This document shows positions 12,142 through 22,017 of a DNA stretch of 64,000 nucleotides, in pieces. The notes beneath the pieces were generated by a model. It saw only the letters and a program-made list of their open reading frames with translations, was not told the origin of the DNA and did no database searches. The stretch is from Cardiocondyla obscurior (taxonomy: Eukaryota; Arthropoda; Insecta; Hymenoptera; Formicidae): contig NW_027228788.1 of assembly GCF_019399895.1 (NCBI RefSeq), positions 502,299 through 566,298 on the forward strand, read 5' to 3'. Within the stretch, counting starts at the first letter, position 1. Each line of letters opens with the position of its first letter. The translations under genes were made by a program, and so were the position numbers.

Positions 12142-12678
12142 TTTCTTTTTTATTTTCTCTTCTCCTTTTCCTCTTTTCTTTCCTCACTTCCACACTCCAC
12201 AATTCCTTTTTCCTGTTCGCTCATTTTCCAATTTTCCTTATCTCTTTTCTCTTTGTCTTTGATACCTCTAACTCTCTCCTTTGCCCCCTTGCCATCCTCT
12301 TTTCCTTTGTCTTACCCACGGTTTTTTCCCGTCACCGCCAACCTAACCTCAAAATGAACTCCTCTTTTTACCTTCCCCGATTTTGTCCCTTTATTCTTAC
12401 TTTTGCTCTTTCCCCTCACTTACCCTCTTTATAAACCCTTCCCTCTTTCCCTCAAACCAACCCTTTACCTCTGAAAAACTATTTTACTCCCCCAAAACCT
12501 TTTTCTAGATGCACTCGCTCAGACACACAACCGTTCGCTCTGCTATCGGAAACGAAAGTTCTTCAGGTTTTGAATTATTTCATTTAATATTTAATGATTA
12601 CCTGCAAATACATTGTTTTATAACATATATTATATAAAAATCAATATGTATAATGTAATTTAATCTGGCTTATCTTAC

Positions 12679-12826
12679 AATGAACAGCAACAAGTTCCAC
12701 AGTTTTCTTATCGCTTTTTTTGATAAACCGTTTGTCGTTTTTAACTTTCTTAATATCGCTAAGTTTACATATATCATATTCACCATTTTTTAATAAAATA
12801 ATTGCAAACTTTTCTTTAGTATACAT
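12679..12826 (-). CDS. Small 5' exon, BEN-protein-like N-terminus
   Basis: An ATG at 12826 opens 49 codons (MYTKEKFAIILLKNGEYD...VELVAVHC) ending at a GTAAG donor after 12679. The fold-like pattern (FAIILLKNGEYDICKLSDIKKV) resembles the N-terminal module seen in BEN-domain proteins. It has the same strand and lies upstream of the recombinase exons. Its phase does not join directly to the exon at 7606, so either an exon is missing or it is a separate gene. Confidence 0.4.
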
Positions 12827-13290
12827 TTTGCAAAAACTATTGCACAACGTTATATAACCTTATTAAAATAACCTTAAAACATTATTGTTTATAATAGAAT
12901 AGGTTAATTAAACAATTTCTTAAACAACGGTAAGACGCCAACACAGTTACATCTTGTCGCCACAATTAGTTACTACACGTAAATTTCTTTCACGTGAAAT
13001 ACCGTTATAATTGTACAGAAACCTAAGGGTCTGAATTTCACTTGCTTTGTTTTTACTCTGTACCAGTGCAGAAGCAATGATGACAAACGAACCGGTCTTT
13101 TTCGTACATGCGCATTAAATGGGATCTCATTAATACGGTCCTCATAATTTGCTTCTTGCATCATTTTAAATATATATAGTCCTCACAATACACGAAAGAC
13201 GGTAAATTTAATAATAATTACAGCAAACTGATGCCGGTAATGATGTATCATTACAGAATGGGGCATCAATACGCCTTCCACCACATTTTC

Positions 13291-13373
13291 CCCGTGCTCA
13301 TGCACGCTGGCTGTCAAGTCACACAACGAAACAGAAACATGACCCGTAGAGCGCCGAGAGAAACGAGACGACG
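13291..13373. other. Unpaired spacer at palindrome centre
   Basis: About 83 bases between the arms have no inverted partner. They are GC-richer than the flanks. The spacer lies inside a roughly 280-base stem-loop (13195-13480) whose stem is almost perfect. No gene is seen in it. Confidence 0.85.
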
Positions 13374-13804
13374 GGGAAAATGTGGTGGGAGGCGTATTGA
13401 TGCCCCATTCTGTAATGATACATCATTACCGGCATCAGTTTGCTGTAATTATTATTAAATTTACCGTCTTTCGTGTATTGTGAAAAGATACCTCTATATT
13501 TAAATGATGCAGAAAGCGCACGAAATTGCGAGGACCATGTGAGATCCCATTTAATGCGCATGTACGAACGGTTCGTTGATAACTTCTGCGCTGGTTGAAG
13601 TAAAAACAAGCAAGTGAAATTCAGGCCCTTCTGTACAATGTAACGGTATTTCACGTGAAACACGTCAAAATATTATTGACGGCAAATGTAACTGTGTTGG
13701 CTCTTACTAGTTGTTTAGAAATTGTTTTATTAACCTATTCTATATAAGCAATAATGTTTTAAGGTGTATAACAAGGTTATATAACGTTGTGCAATAGTTG
13801 CAAA

Positions 13805-13928
13805 ATGTATACTAAGAAAAGTTTGCAAGTATTTTATTAAAAATGGTAATATGATAATATTAGCGATGTGGTAAAACGACATTTATCAAAAAGCGATAAG
13901 AAAACTGTGGAACTTGTTGCTGTTCATT
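13805..13928 (+). pseudogene. Right-arm counterpart of BEN-like exon, broken
   Basis: Aligns with 12679-12826 but with deletions and changes upstream of about 13885, so the frame is lost. The 3' part up to the GTAAG donor is identical. The switch from diverged to identical falls inside this exon. Confidence 0.6.
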
Positions 13929-14370
13929 GTAAGATAAGCCAGATTAAATTACATTATACATATTGATTTTTATATAATATATGTTATAAAACAATGTATT
14001 TGCAGGTAATCATTAAATATTAAATGAAATAATTCAAAACCTGAAGAACTTTCGTTTCCGATAGCAGAGCGAACGGTTGTGTGTCTGAGCGAGTGCATCT
14101 AGAAAAAGGTTTTGGGGAGTAAAATAGTTTTCAGAGGTAAAGGGTTGGTTTGAGGAAAGGAAGGGTTTATAAAGAGGGTAAGTGAGGGGAAAGAGCAAAA
14201 GTAAGAATAAAGGGACAAAATCGGGAAAGGTAAAAAGAGGAGTTCATTTTGAGGTTAGGTTGGCGGTGACGGGAAAAAACCGTGGGTAAGACAAAGGAAA
14301 AGAGGATGGCAAGGGGCAAAGGAGAGAGTTATATCAAAGACAAAGAGAAAGAGATAAGGAAAATTGGAAA

Positions 14371-15451
14371 ATGAGCGAACAGGAAAAAGGAATTGTGGAG
14401 TGTGGAAGTGAGGAAAGAAAAGAGGAAAAGGGAGAAGAGAAAATAAAAAAGAAAATGGGAAGACCTGCAAAGGTAGAGATGTTAAGAAGAGAAAGGGCTA
14501 ACAGCTTGCCAATTTTGGAAGCGTGGAAGCAAGGGGAGAAAAGGAAGGAAAGACAGGAAGAAAAAGGAGAAATAGAGGGCTTGGAAGGATTTAGGAAAAG
14601 TGTGAAGGTGTACAGATCACCGGTGAAAGCAACAGGAGAGGGAGGTGAAGGGGGAATAAGCAAGGAAGGTTTTGAAGAGGTGATAAAGGAAATGAGAAGT
14701 GGATTTGCAAGGATTCAAGCGCAGATGGAGGAAGTAAGGGAAATAAAGGTACAAATAAGAAAAGAAATAGAAGAATTGAAGAAAATATGGAAAAAAGAGA
14801 AGATAGATTTAGAGAAAAGAATGGACGAGATGGAAAAAAGAATAAAGGAAAAAAATATGAGGGAGGTAAACTGGAAATACCAGAAGAAATACAGGGAAAG
14901 GTTTTGAGTTTAGAAGAAAGAACGAGAATGTTGGAAATGGCAAAAGAAAGAGAAAAGAAAGAATGGAGGAAAAACAATTTAATAATAAGAGGTATAAAGA
15001 TAAAAAGTGAGGAAAAAAGGCGCTGAAAGAACAAGTGGGAGAAATAATAGAAGCAACAGGAGTAAAAGCAAAGATAGAGGATGTAAATAAGATAGGAGGA
15101 GTAAATAAAGGAGGTTATGGTATGGTGTGGGTAAAGATGGAAAATTTTAAAGAAAAATTGGAAATATTAAGATGTAAGGGAAAATTAAAGGACAGGACGG
15201 AATGGATAAGAGACGATCTGACAGAATACGAAAGGAAAGTGGAATGGCTCATAAAGAAAGAAGCGGATAAATTGAAAAGAGAAGGAAAACAGGTAAAAAT
15301 AGGGTACAAGAAGATATGGGTAAATAAAGAAATGTGGATATGGGATGATCTGAAGGACGAATTGAGAAAATGGGATGGTGCGAAAGAGTTTGAAAAAGAA
15401 GGAAATAAAAGGAAGAAGGTGATAGCAGATAGACTAAATGCAAGTTTTTGA
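14371..15451 (+). pseudogene. LINE ORF1, right copy, frameshifted
   Basis: The frame opens at 14371, 29 codons before the MGRPAK start of the left copy, because of a one-base difference in a G run. It breaks at an A run near 14852 and again near 15020. Amino-acid content otherwise matches the left copy closely. Confidence 0.8.
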
Positions 15452-15625
15452 AAAGAGGCGGAAGAAGAGAACGAAATGAGCTGGAAAAAGTGGAGAGAAA
15501 AAGAGGAGGAAGGAGAAAAGAAAAGGATGAAGAAAAAATGGAAAAAGGAAAGATAAAAGGCAAAAGAAAAAGAAAAGGAGAAAAAGGAGAGAGGAAAGGA
15601 AAAAGCGGAGGTAAAAGACAGAAAC

Positions 15626-18600
15626 GTGAGAATAGTTTTTTGGAATGTGGCAGGAATAGAAAACAAGGATGAAGATTTTTGGAAGAACATGGAGAAATGG
15701 GAGGTGATATATATGTGTGAAACTTGGTTGGAAGAAAAAAAATGGAAGGGGTTAAGAAGTAAACTGCCAAAGGGCTATAAATGGATAAATAAGGGGGCAG
15801 AAAAGAAAAATAAGAAGGGAGGGCAATGGGGGAATGGTGATGGGATGGAGGGAGGAATTGGAAGGAGAGGAAGAATTAGAATTTAAAGATAGGAAAGGAA
15901 TGATAGGAATAAAGATAAAAAGTGGAAAGGTATGGTGGAAAATAACAGGGGTATATGTAAATGAGGATTTAGAAGACATAACAGAGAACATGAGAAATTG
16001 GATGGATGAAAAAGAGGAAGGAACGAGATATCTGATAGGAGGAGACTTTAATGTGAGGACGGGAGAAGAGGGCGGGCTATGGGATGAGGAAAAAGAAGAA
16101 GAAGACAAGGAAGAGAGAAAAACGAAAACAAAGGATAAAAAAATTACAGGAAAAAGAAAAAAATTTTGTAAAACTTTGGAAGAAGCAGGATAGAGAATAG
16201 TTAATGGTTGTACAAGAGAAGATGAAGAGGGTGAATGGACATATGTAGGGGGAAGAGGAAAAACAGTGATAGATTATGTGATCAGTAATGTGGAATCAAA
16301 AGGAGAAATAGTAGAAATGAAGGTGGGGGAAGAAGTGGACTCAGACCACTTACCTTTAATAGTGACGATAAAAGGGAGGGAGAAAGAGGAAGATGTAAAT
16401 ATGGTATAAAAAGAGCACGAGACTGGCTTGGAGTGAGAAGGAGAGGAAAATGTTCAGGAAAAATATAAAGAAAAAAGAGAGAAAGAAAATAATACGGAGG
16501 AAAATTGGAGAAGTTTTAGTAAGAAACTGGAGAAAACAAAAAAGTAGTTAAAGGAAATGAAAAAAAGGAGGGAAAAAACCAAAAGAAAGATGGTGGAATG
16601 AGAATTGTAAAAAGAAAAAAGATGAAGTAAAAGAAGAAATGTTAAATTGGAGGAAGGGGGAAGGGAGTGAGGAGAATTACAAAAAAGAAAAGAGAATATA
16701 AAAAGCTATGTGAGGAGAAAAATTGCAAGAAAAGGTGAGATGGGAGAAAGAAATAGAAAAGATTAGAACAGAGGGAGAAGTATGGAAAGTAGTAAACAAG
16801 GGAAGAAAAAAAAGGAAGGAAATGGAGGAAAAAATAAAGATTGAAGAGTGGGATGGATATTTTAAGGAAATGTTAGGAGGAGTGGAATGGAGAGTAAGAG
16901 AAGAATTAGGAGGAAAGAGAATAGAAGACAATGAGGAAGATATAAATAGAGAAGAATTTGAAAATGTAATAAGAAAGTTGAAAAAAGGAAAAGCTGCAGG
17001 AAGTGATGGTTTAGAAAATGAAATATGGAAATGGGGAGGTAAAAGAGAAATTATGGGAAACGTGCAAAAAGGTATAGAGGGGAGGGGTGCCGGAGGAATG
17101 GAGAGAAGGTGTGATAGTTCCGGTGTTAAAAGAGGAAAAGGGGAAAAGTAGAAGAGTATAGAGGGATAACGCTGACACAGGCTGCGTACAAAGTGTATGC
17201 ATCTGTGTTAGCAGAAAGACTAAGAAAGGAAATAGAAGAAAAAGAAATATTACCGCAGAGTCAAGCCGGTTTTAGAAGAGACATGGGGACAGTGGATCAA
17301 ATATATGTGTTAAATTATTTGCTAAATAAGAAGATAGAAGAAAAGGAAGGAAAAATGGTAATTGTGTTTATAGATATGAAAGCGGCTTTTGACTCTGTAG
17401 ACAGGAAAAAATTGGTGGAAACAATGAAGAAAAGAGGGGTAAGGGAGGGATTGATAAGAAGGTGTGAAGAAATATTAGAGGAAACGGTGAATAAAGTAAA
17501 GGTGAAGGATAAAGAAGGGAAAAGTTTCTGGACGACAAAAGGAGTAAGACAGGGTTGTCCGCTTAGTCCTAGCCTGTTCACGCTCTTGTTGGCAGACATA
17601 GATGAAGAATTAGAAAGAGGAGGGTGGGGGGGTATAAGAATAAAAGACAGGAGAGTTTACTCGCTGGCGTATGCGGATGACATTGCGCTACTGGCAGAAA
17701 ATGAGGCAGGCATGAAAGGAATGATTAAAAGCATGGAAGAATATGTAAAGGAAAAGGGATTGGAAGTGAATGTAAAGAAAACAAAGATAATGAGGTGTAG
17801 AAAGGGGGGAGGAAGATGGAAAAAAACTAAATGGGTATGGAAAGGGGAAGAAATAGAGGAAGTAAAAAGTTTCAAGTATTTGGGATACACAATTATGAGA
17901 AATGGAGAGCAGAAAGAGCATGTAAAGGACAGAGTAAGAAGAGCGGCAAGAATAATGGGGCAGGTGTGGAGTATAGGTAAAAGAAAATTCGGAAAAGACT
18001 GGAGTAAAAGAATATGGCTATTTGATAAACTGGTATGGTCGGTTATTAATTATGGCGTGGAAATATGGGGATGGAAGGAAAGAGAAGAGGTGGAGATATT
18101 ACAGGAAAAATACCTGAGATGGGTGCTGGGAGTAAGAAGATATGTACCAGGATATATGGTGAGAGAAGAACTACAGAGGGATAAATTGAAAGGTAGAGCA
18201 GAGATGAGAGCATGGAAATATGAAAAAAGGTTAGAAGAAGGGAAAGGAGGGGTTCTAGCAAAATGGTGCTGGGAAGAAATGAAGGAAAGAGCAAGGGAGG
18301 GAAGAAGCAAGGGAAAATGGGAAAAAGAAAGAGAGGAATTTTTTGAAAAATTTGGGTGGTCGGGAAAAGAAATGGAAGATCTAAGAGAAAGAGGGGAAAT
18401 AAGGGGGAAATATTTGGTGAAAAAGAATAAAGAATGGCAAAGAGAGGAAAGATGGAAAAAAATAAGAGAGTCAAGATTTAATAAGTATTATAAAAAGTGA
18501 AAGAGGAAGGGATACCAGGATATTTGAAATTGGGATGGAAAGAAGAAAAATGGCAAAGAATGGCAAAATTTAGATTAGGGGAGGAAATGAGAGGAAATAA

Positions 18601-18805
18601 ATATTGGGAGGAAGAGGAGAAAAGAAAATGTAGAATATGTTTGGAGAAGGAAGAAACGTGGGAACATATATGGGAGGAATGTATAGATTGGGGAAACGAG
18701 AACAGTTGGGAGGAAATGGTGGAGGAAATTCTGGGAGGGGAAGGAAAGGGGATAGATTGGTTGGAAAATTTGGAAAGAACAAGGGAAAAAAATAGGAGTG
18801 ATTGA
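15626..18805 (+). pseudogene. LINE ORF2, right copy, multiply frameshifted
   Basis: Endonuclease fragments lie at 15626-15886 and 15834-16193, an RT N-terminal fragment at 16723-17151, the RT core with YADD at 17193-18500 and the CCHC tail at 18497-18805. Nearly all breaks are one-base differences in A, G or GA runs relative to the left copy. The break just after the endonuclease (near 16195) is shared with the left arm. Confidence 0.85.
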
Positions 18806-19811
18806 AAGTATGAAAGAAAAAGCGTCGGAAGCGAGGGTCCAAAGATAGAATTTAAGGTAGAATTAAGGCAAAACAATGTAAAGTATGAATGGAGGTGTGA
18901 TCTCTCTCTCTCTCGACGCGTAGGTAATAGAATAGGAAAAAGGCGTAGATATAAGTTTTTACTTTCAGGAAACGGCTGTAAGAAGAAAGAAGATTATAAA
19001 AGTAGAAATAGTTTAGAGATAAGAATAAAGTTTGAAGATATATTTTATGAAACTGTAAACAGAAAATTGAGGAAGCGAAAGTCCCGGTGTACCTCTGAGG
19101 AGAAAATAAACACCTTATATATAATTCAAAACCTGAGAGGTAATCTTTTAAAAGTAGAAATAAAAAGTTTTGAAGTAAGACAGAAGGAAGTAATTGAGAA
19201 ATTTGATCTTAGTACACAAACATCAACTGATAAATCAGAAATGTTTGATTCATCAGCTTGTATTACAAGTTCTACTAGTGTATCAATTACATCTGGAAGT
19301 AAAGGTATCAAAATGCAAAACTGGAAGTTCAGTTTTATAACGCTGATAAACTACGGAAGAAATTTCTTGTATTGTAATATTGTTAAAAAAATTTTATTTT
19401 TATACTTTATTTGATATATAAATGTTTTACATTACATATTGTTATAGACAGATTTGTGCCTTAAAGTTGTTTTTTTTTAATTACAGATTTTAATGATTTG
19501 ATATTAAATAAAGAAAATATTTCTTTAGAAAGTAATAGCACAGATAAGAATATTGATATGACAAACGTATTTGATACAGTATCAAATAATAAGCCAACAA
19601 TTATTAGCAACGAACCATTTTCTCAATCTGTCCTGGTATTATCATCTGATAGTAAACCAGAAACATCATGTGAGAGGTAAACTAAGGGCTTTATAATATT
19701 TATTAGTAATTATAATGAGAGCAAATTACAATTCTTAAGAACAAAATAAAATGAAAGAATGTAGTATATTATTTTTTTATAAATAGTTATAATCTATTTT
19801 ACCTTTATCTT

Positions 19812-19812
<1 letters not shown>

Positions 19813-19866
<54 letters not shown>
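19813..19866. repeat. (CT)n microsatellite
   Basis: CT run followed by a TG-rich tract beside the TGTTACGTC element; partner of 6720-6768. Confidence 0.9.
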
Positions 19867-19871
<5 letters not shown>

Positions 19872-20631
19872 GTGTGCCTGTTTGTGTGCGTATGCGTGTG
19901 TGTGGAAGTAAAATGTAAGCCTGAATATTGTTACGTCCTCGGACTCCACATCTCCTTTTTTCCGACACGCGTTCAATAAATTAGATAAAAAAGAGTAAAC
20001 CGTGACTATTTGGTGACGAGAGAGAACTTCCAGGCTTTCAGAAGAAATAATTTACACTCCGAAATCCTTATCGCCGGATGCTTAAATGAAACTTAGAACA
20101 ATCACAGCACAGATACCGACGGGAAATATAAACAGAAAACTCTTTAAAGAATATTAGAAGGAACCTAAAACAATTTGGAATTGATATCAAATATCTGGCG
20201 ATAAGTGAAGCACTTGAGACCGCGACTACGAAGCGTAAACAAACGAAGAGGGTGAAAGCTCCACAGCCATAAGAATATGACACGCGACCGGATCCCATAA
20301 ACAAACGCGACCCGGTGATAACGAAAAGGGAGTCCTTAGGAATTTTTCCTCGACTGTTAATAACAATATTCTGGAAGGTTGGAAGGGGAAGCCATGCGGG
20401 CGGAGTTTCGTACAACCGAGTTTTTCTCTCGAGCCAATAGATATCGGGAACTCCTCACCACTAATTAAAAATCTAAGGACGAAAACTAGAGCTTAAGAAA
20501 ATCAGAGAAGGGATAAGATCGAAGTAACCAATAATTAAGAAAAGGAAAAGTGGAGGGACATGGCCGCCAAATCAGAGCACTGACTCTTTCAAAAATGAAA
20601 ATCCGGCGCTAGCCCACCCCTTTTCCAAGGT

Positions 20632-20638
20632 TATAAAA
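20632..20638 (+). promoter_or_regulatory. TATA box of TGTTACGTC element, right copy
   Basis: TATAAAA, with a TCAGT initiator-like sequence at 20668-20672 and exon 1 ending at 20805. Confidence 0.6.
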
Positions 20639-20804
20639 CCGCGTGTTCCTGCGGGACTCGCTCTCATTCAGTCTCTGAATTTACATATATACATATCCGA
20701 GCTATCGCCTTCGAGTTTGTGACAAGTGACTTCATTGTGCCTATAACAGAAGTTAATAAAGAAGTTGTCAAGGACTCGTCCAAGACTAACCGAAGACAAC
20801 AAGA

Positions 20805-22017
20805 AGTAAGTTTCATCATTTATTCTACCTCTTTACCTCCGCCCCTTTGAAATGGTTCCACTAAGATTCTAAAATTCATATCTTTGAAAATGAATAACGT
20901 GGGTATTGCCAGGGTGCCGTTCGCGTTTTCCGAAATAGGCATCTCTCTAGAATCCCTTAGGTTCTCCGCAAACTCGACTCAGTTAACGGATCTCCTCGTG
21001 TCAGAGGTTGCGATATGCCGCCAGTAAATGGTGACTATCAAAACCTTAGCTCGAGTAAAGGTCCATCCTGTCAGAGGTACCGGAAGAATCTTTGAGGTGA
21101 TGTAAAGAGGGATCCAGAAGGAGCGATGCGGCGTGTTGCCCTGACATTTTTCCCACTAAAATCATTTCGTTAAATTAAATTCAAATTAACACCTTTTAGT
21201 GGAATCAAGAAACCTTCGATCAATAAAGAAAAGCCGCGCCCGAAGAAATCGAAAGATCCGCGAATTACGAGAATTGGTCAAGAGTTTCTTCGTCCAATTC
21301 TTATTCGCGGCAGCGCCAAGGAAGGTCACACCAGAACCTCCGAGAGTCAGAACAGACCGGTCGTGGTCTCCTCTGCCTTCCGTACCTCCCAATTCACCGA
21401 CTAACCACGAAGACACTGAATCGGAGGAGAATATTCCGGGGCGAACACCATCGCCGTCGCGTCCGAGGTCGACTTCGCCGCCTCAACCTGAGCCGGAGCT
21501 GTTCCGCCCCACTACTCCCTCCTATACTCCGGACGTTTCTTTGAACTCTTCCGGACCTTCTTTTGGAGTTGCTCCTAGGGCATGCTCTTCTCTCGTCCGG
21601 TCACCGACTCCTTATCCTGGGGAACCCGAGGAGGTCGACTCTTTTGCCGAAGATGAAACCATTTCTTGGCATGAGCCTGACAGCCCGGAACGTTCCCCTT
21701 CCCCCGCCCCGAGCGTAGAGTTCCTGGAGGAGCAAGAGAAACCGAGAGAAGTCGTAGACCCTCTCCTCGAACTCCTCCGGAGCACCTGCACTCCGTGGAC
21801 GGATCCTGTCCCGGAGAGGGCCTACACAATAGGCCCCGATTCCTTTGATCCCGAGGAGATCAGGAGGGAAGCCAGGAGGGCAACTCCTGATCATAATATC
21901 TTCATCTATTATCCCGGAGTGGAATATCCCTTCCTGGCTCCGATCAGGTTGATCGACAGGGTATTCCCGAGATCGACGGCCCGGATAACGGAAATAATAG
22001 AAATAGACTTAGAATAA
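20805..22017 (+). CDS. Pro/Ser/Glu-rich protein of TGTTACGTC element, right copy
   Basis: Join of base 20805 with 21200-22017, 272 codons. Exon 1 ends in A before GTAAGT, and exon 2 begins TGGAATCA after TTTTAG, so splicing makes the ATG. The unspliced ORF has no ATG at this point. One visible amino-acid difference from the left copy is in the AAAP(R/K)(E/K)V region. Product unknown; see the left copy for domains. With this arm the ORF is also open from end to end. Confidence 0.65.

Larger units (their letters stand above)
7455..12562 (-). mobile_element. Non-LTR retrotransposon (LINE), left copy
   Basis: A two-ORF LINE of APE-type (Jockey/I/R1-like grade, clade not assigned). A 16-base direct repeat, ATAATTCAAAACCTGA on the minus strand, flanks it at 7439-7454 and 12563-12578 and looks like a target duplication. 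If so, the 3' end reaches into what otherwise reads as a recombinase-gene exon (7271-7606); alternatively the LINE ends near 7700. The coding strand is extremely purine-rich. The 5' end starts AGAACTTTCG with a downstream CGAACGGTTGTG-like promoter sequence. Confidence 0.8.
1..13290. repeat. Left arm of giant inverted repeat
   Basis: Base 1 pairs with base 26575, and matching continues inward through every nested element (recombinase gene, TGTTACGTC element, LINE) to about 13290. Coordinate sums stay between about 26576 and 26602, so only small indels separate the arms over most of the length. Three zones can be seen: an outer 12.7 kb that is nearly identical, a segment at about 12712-13190 that is clearly diverged (roughly 80% by eye), and an innermost 100 bases with one mismatch. 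The arm is cut by the window start, so its true outer end is not visible. Confidence 0.95.
14045..19120 (+). mobile_element. Non-LTR retrotransposon (LINE), right copy
   Basis: Mirror of the left LINE, flanked by the same 16-base direct repeat at 14029-14044 and 19121-19136. Both arms hold it at the same site, so it was present before the arms were duplicated or homogenised. Confidence 0.8.

Noticed and set aside
7697..12434. Many long Phe/Leu/Ser/Pro-rich ORFs opposite the LINE (and mirrored at 14255-18876)
   Set aside because: They are the pyrimidine-rich complement of a purine-rich coding strand; no domains, and composition explains the open frames.
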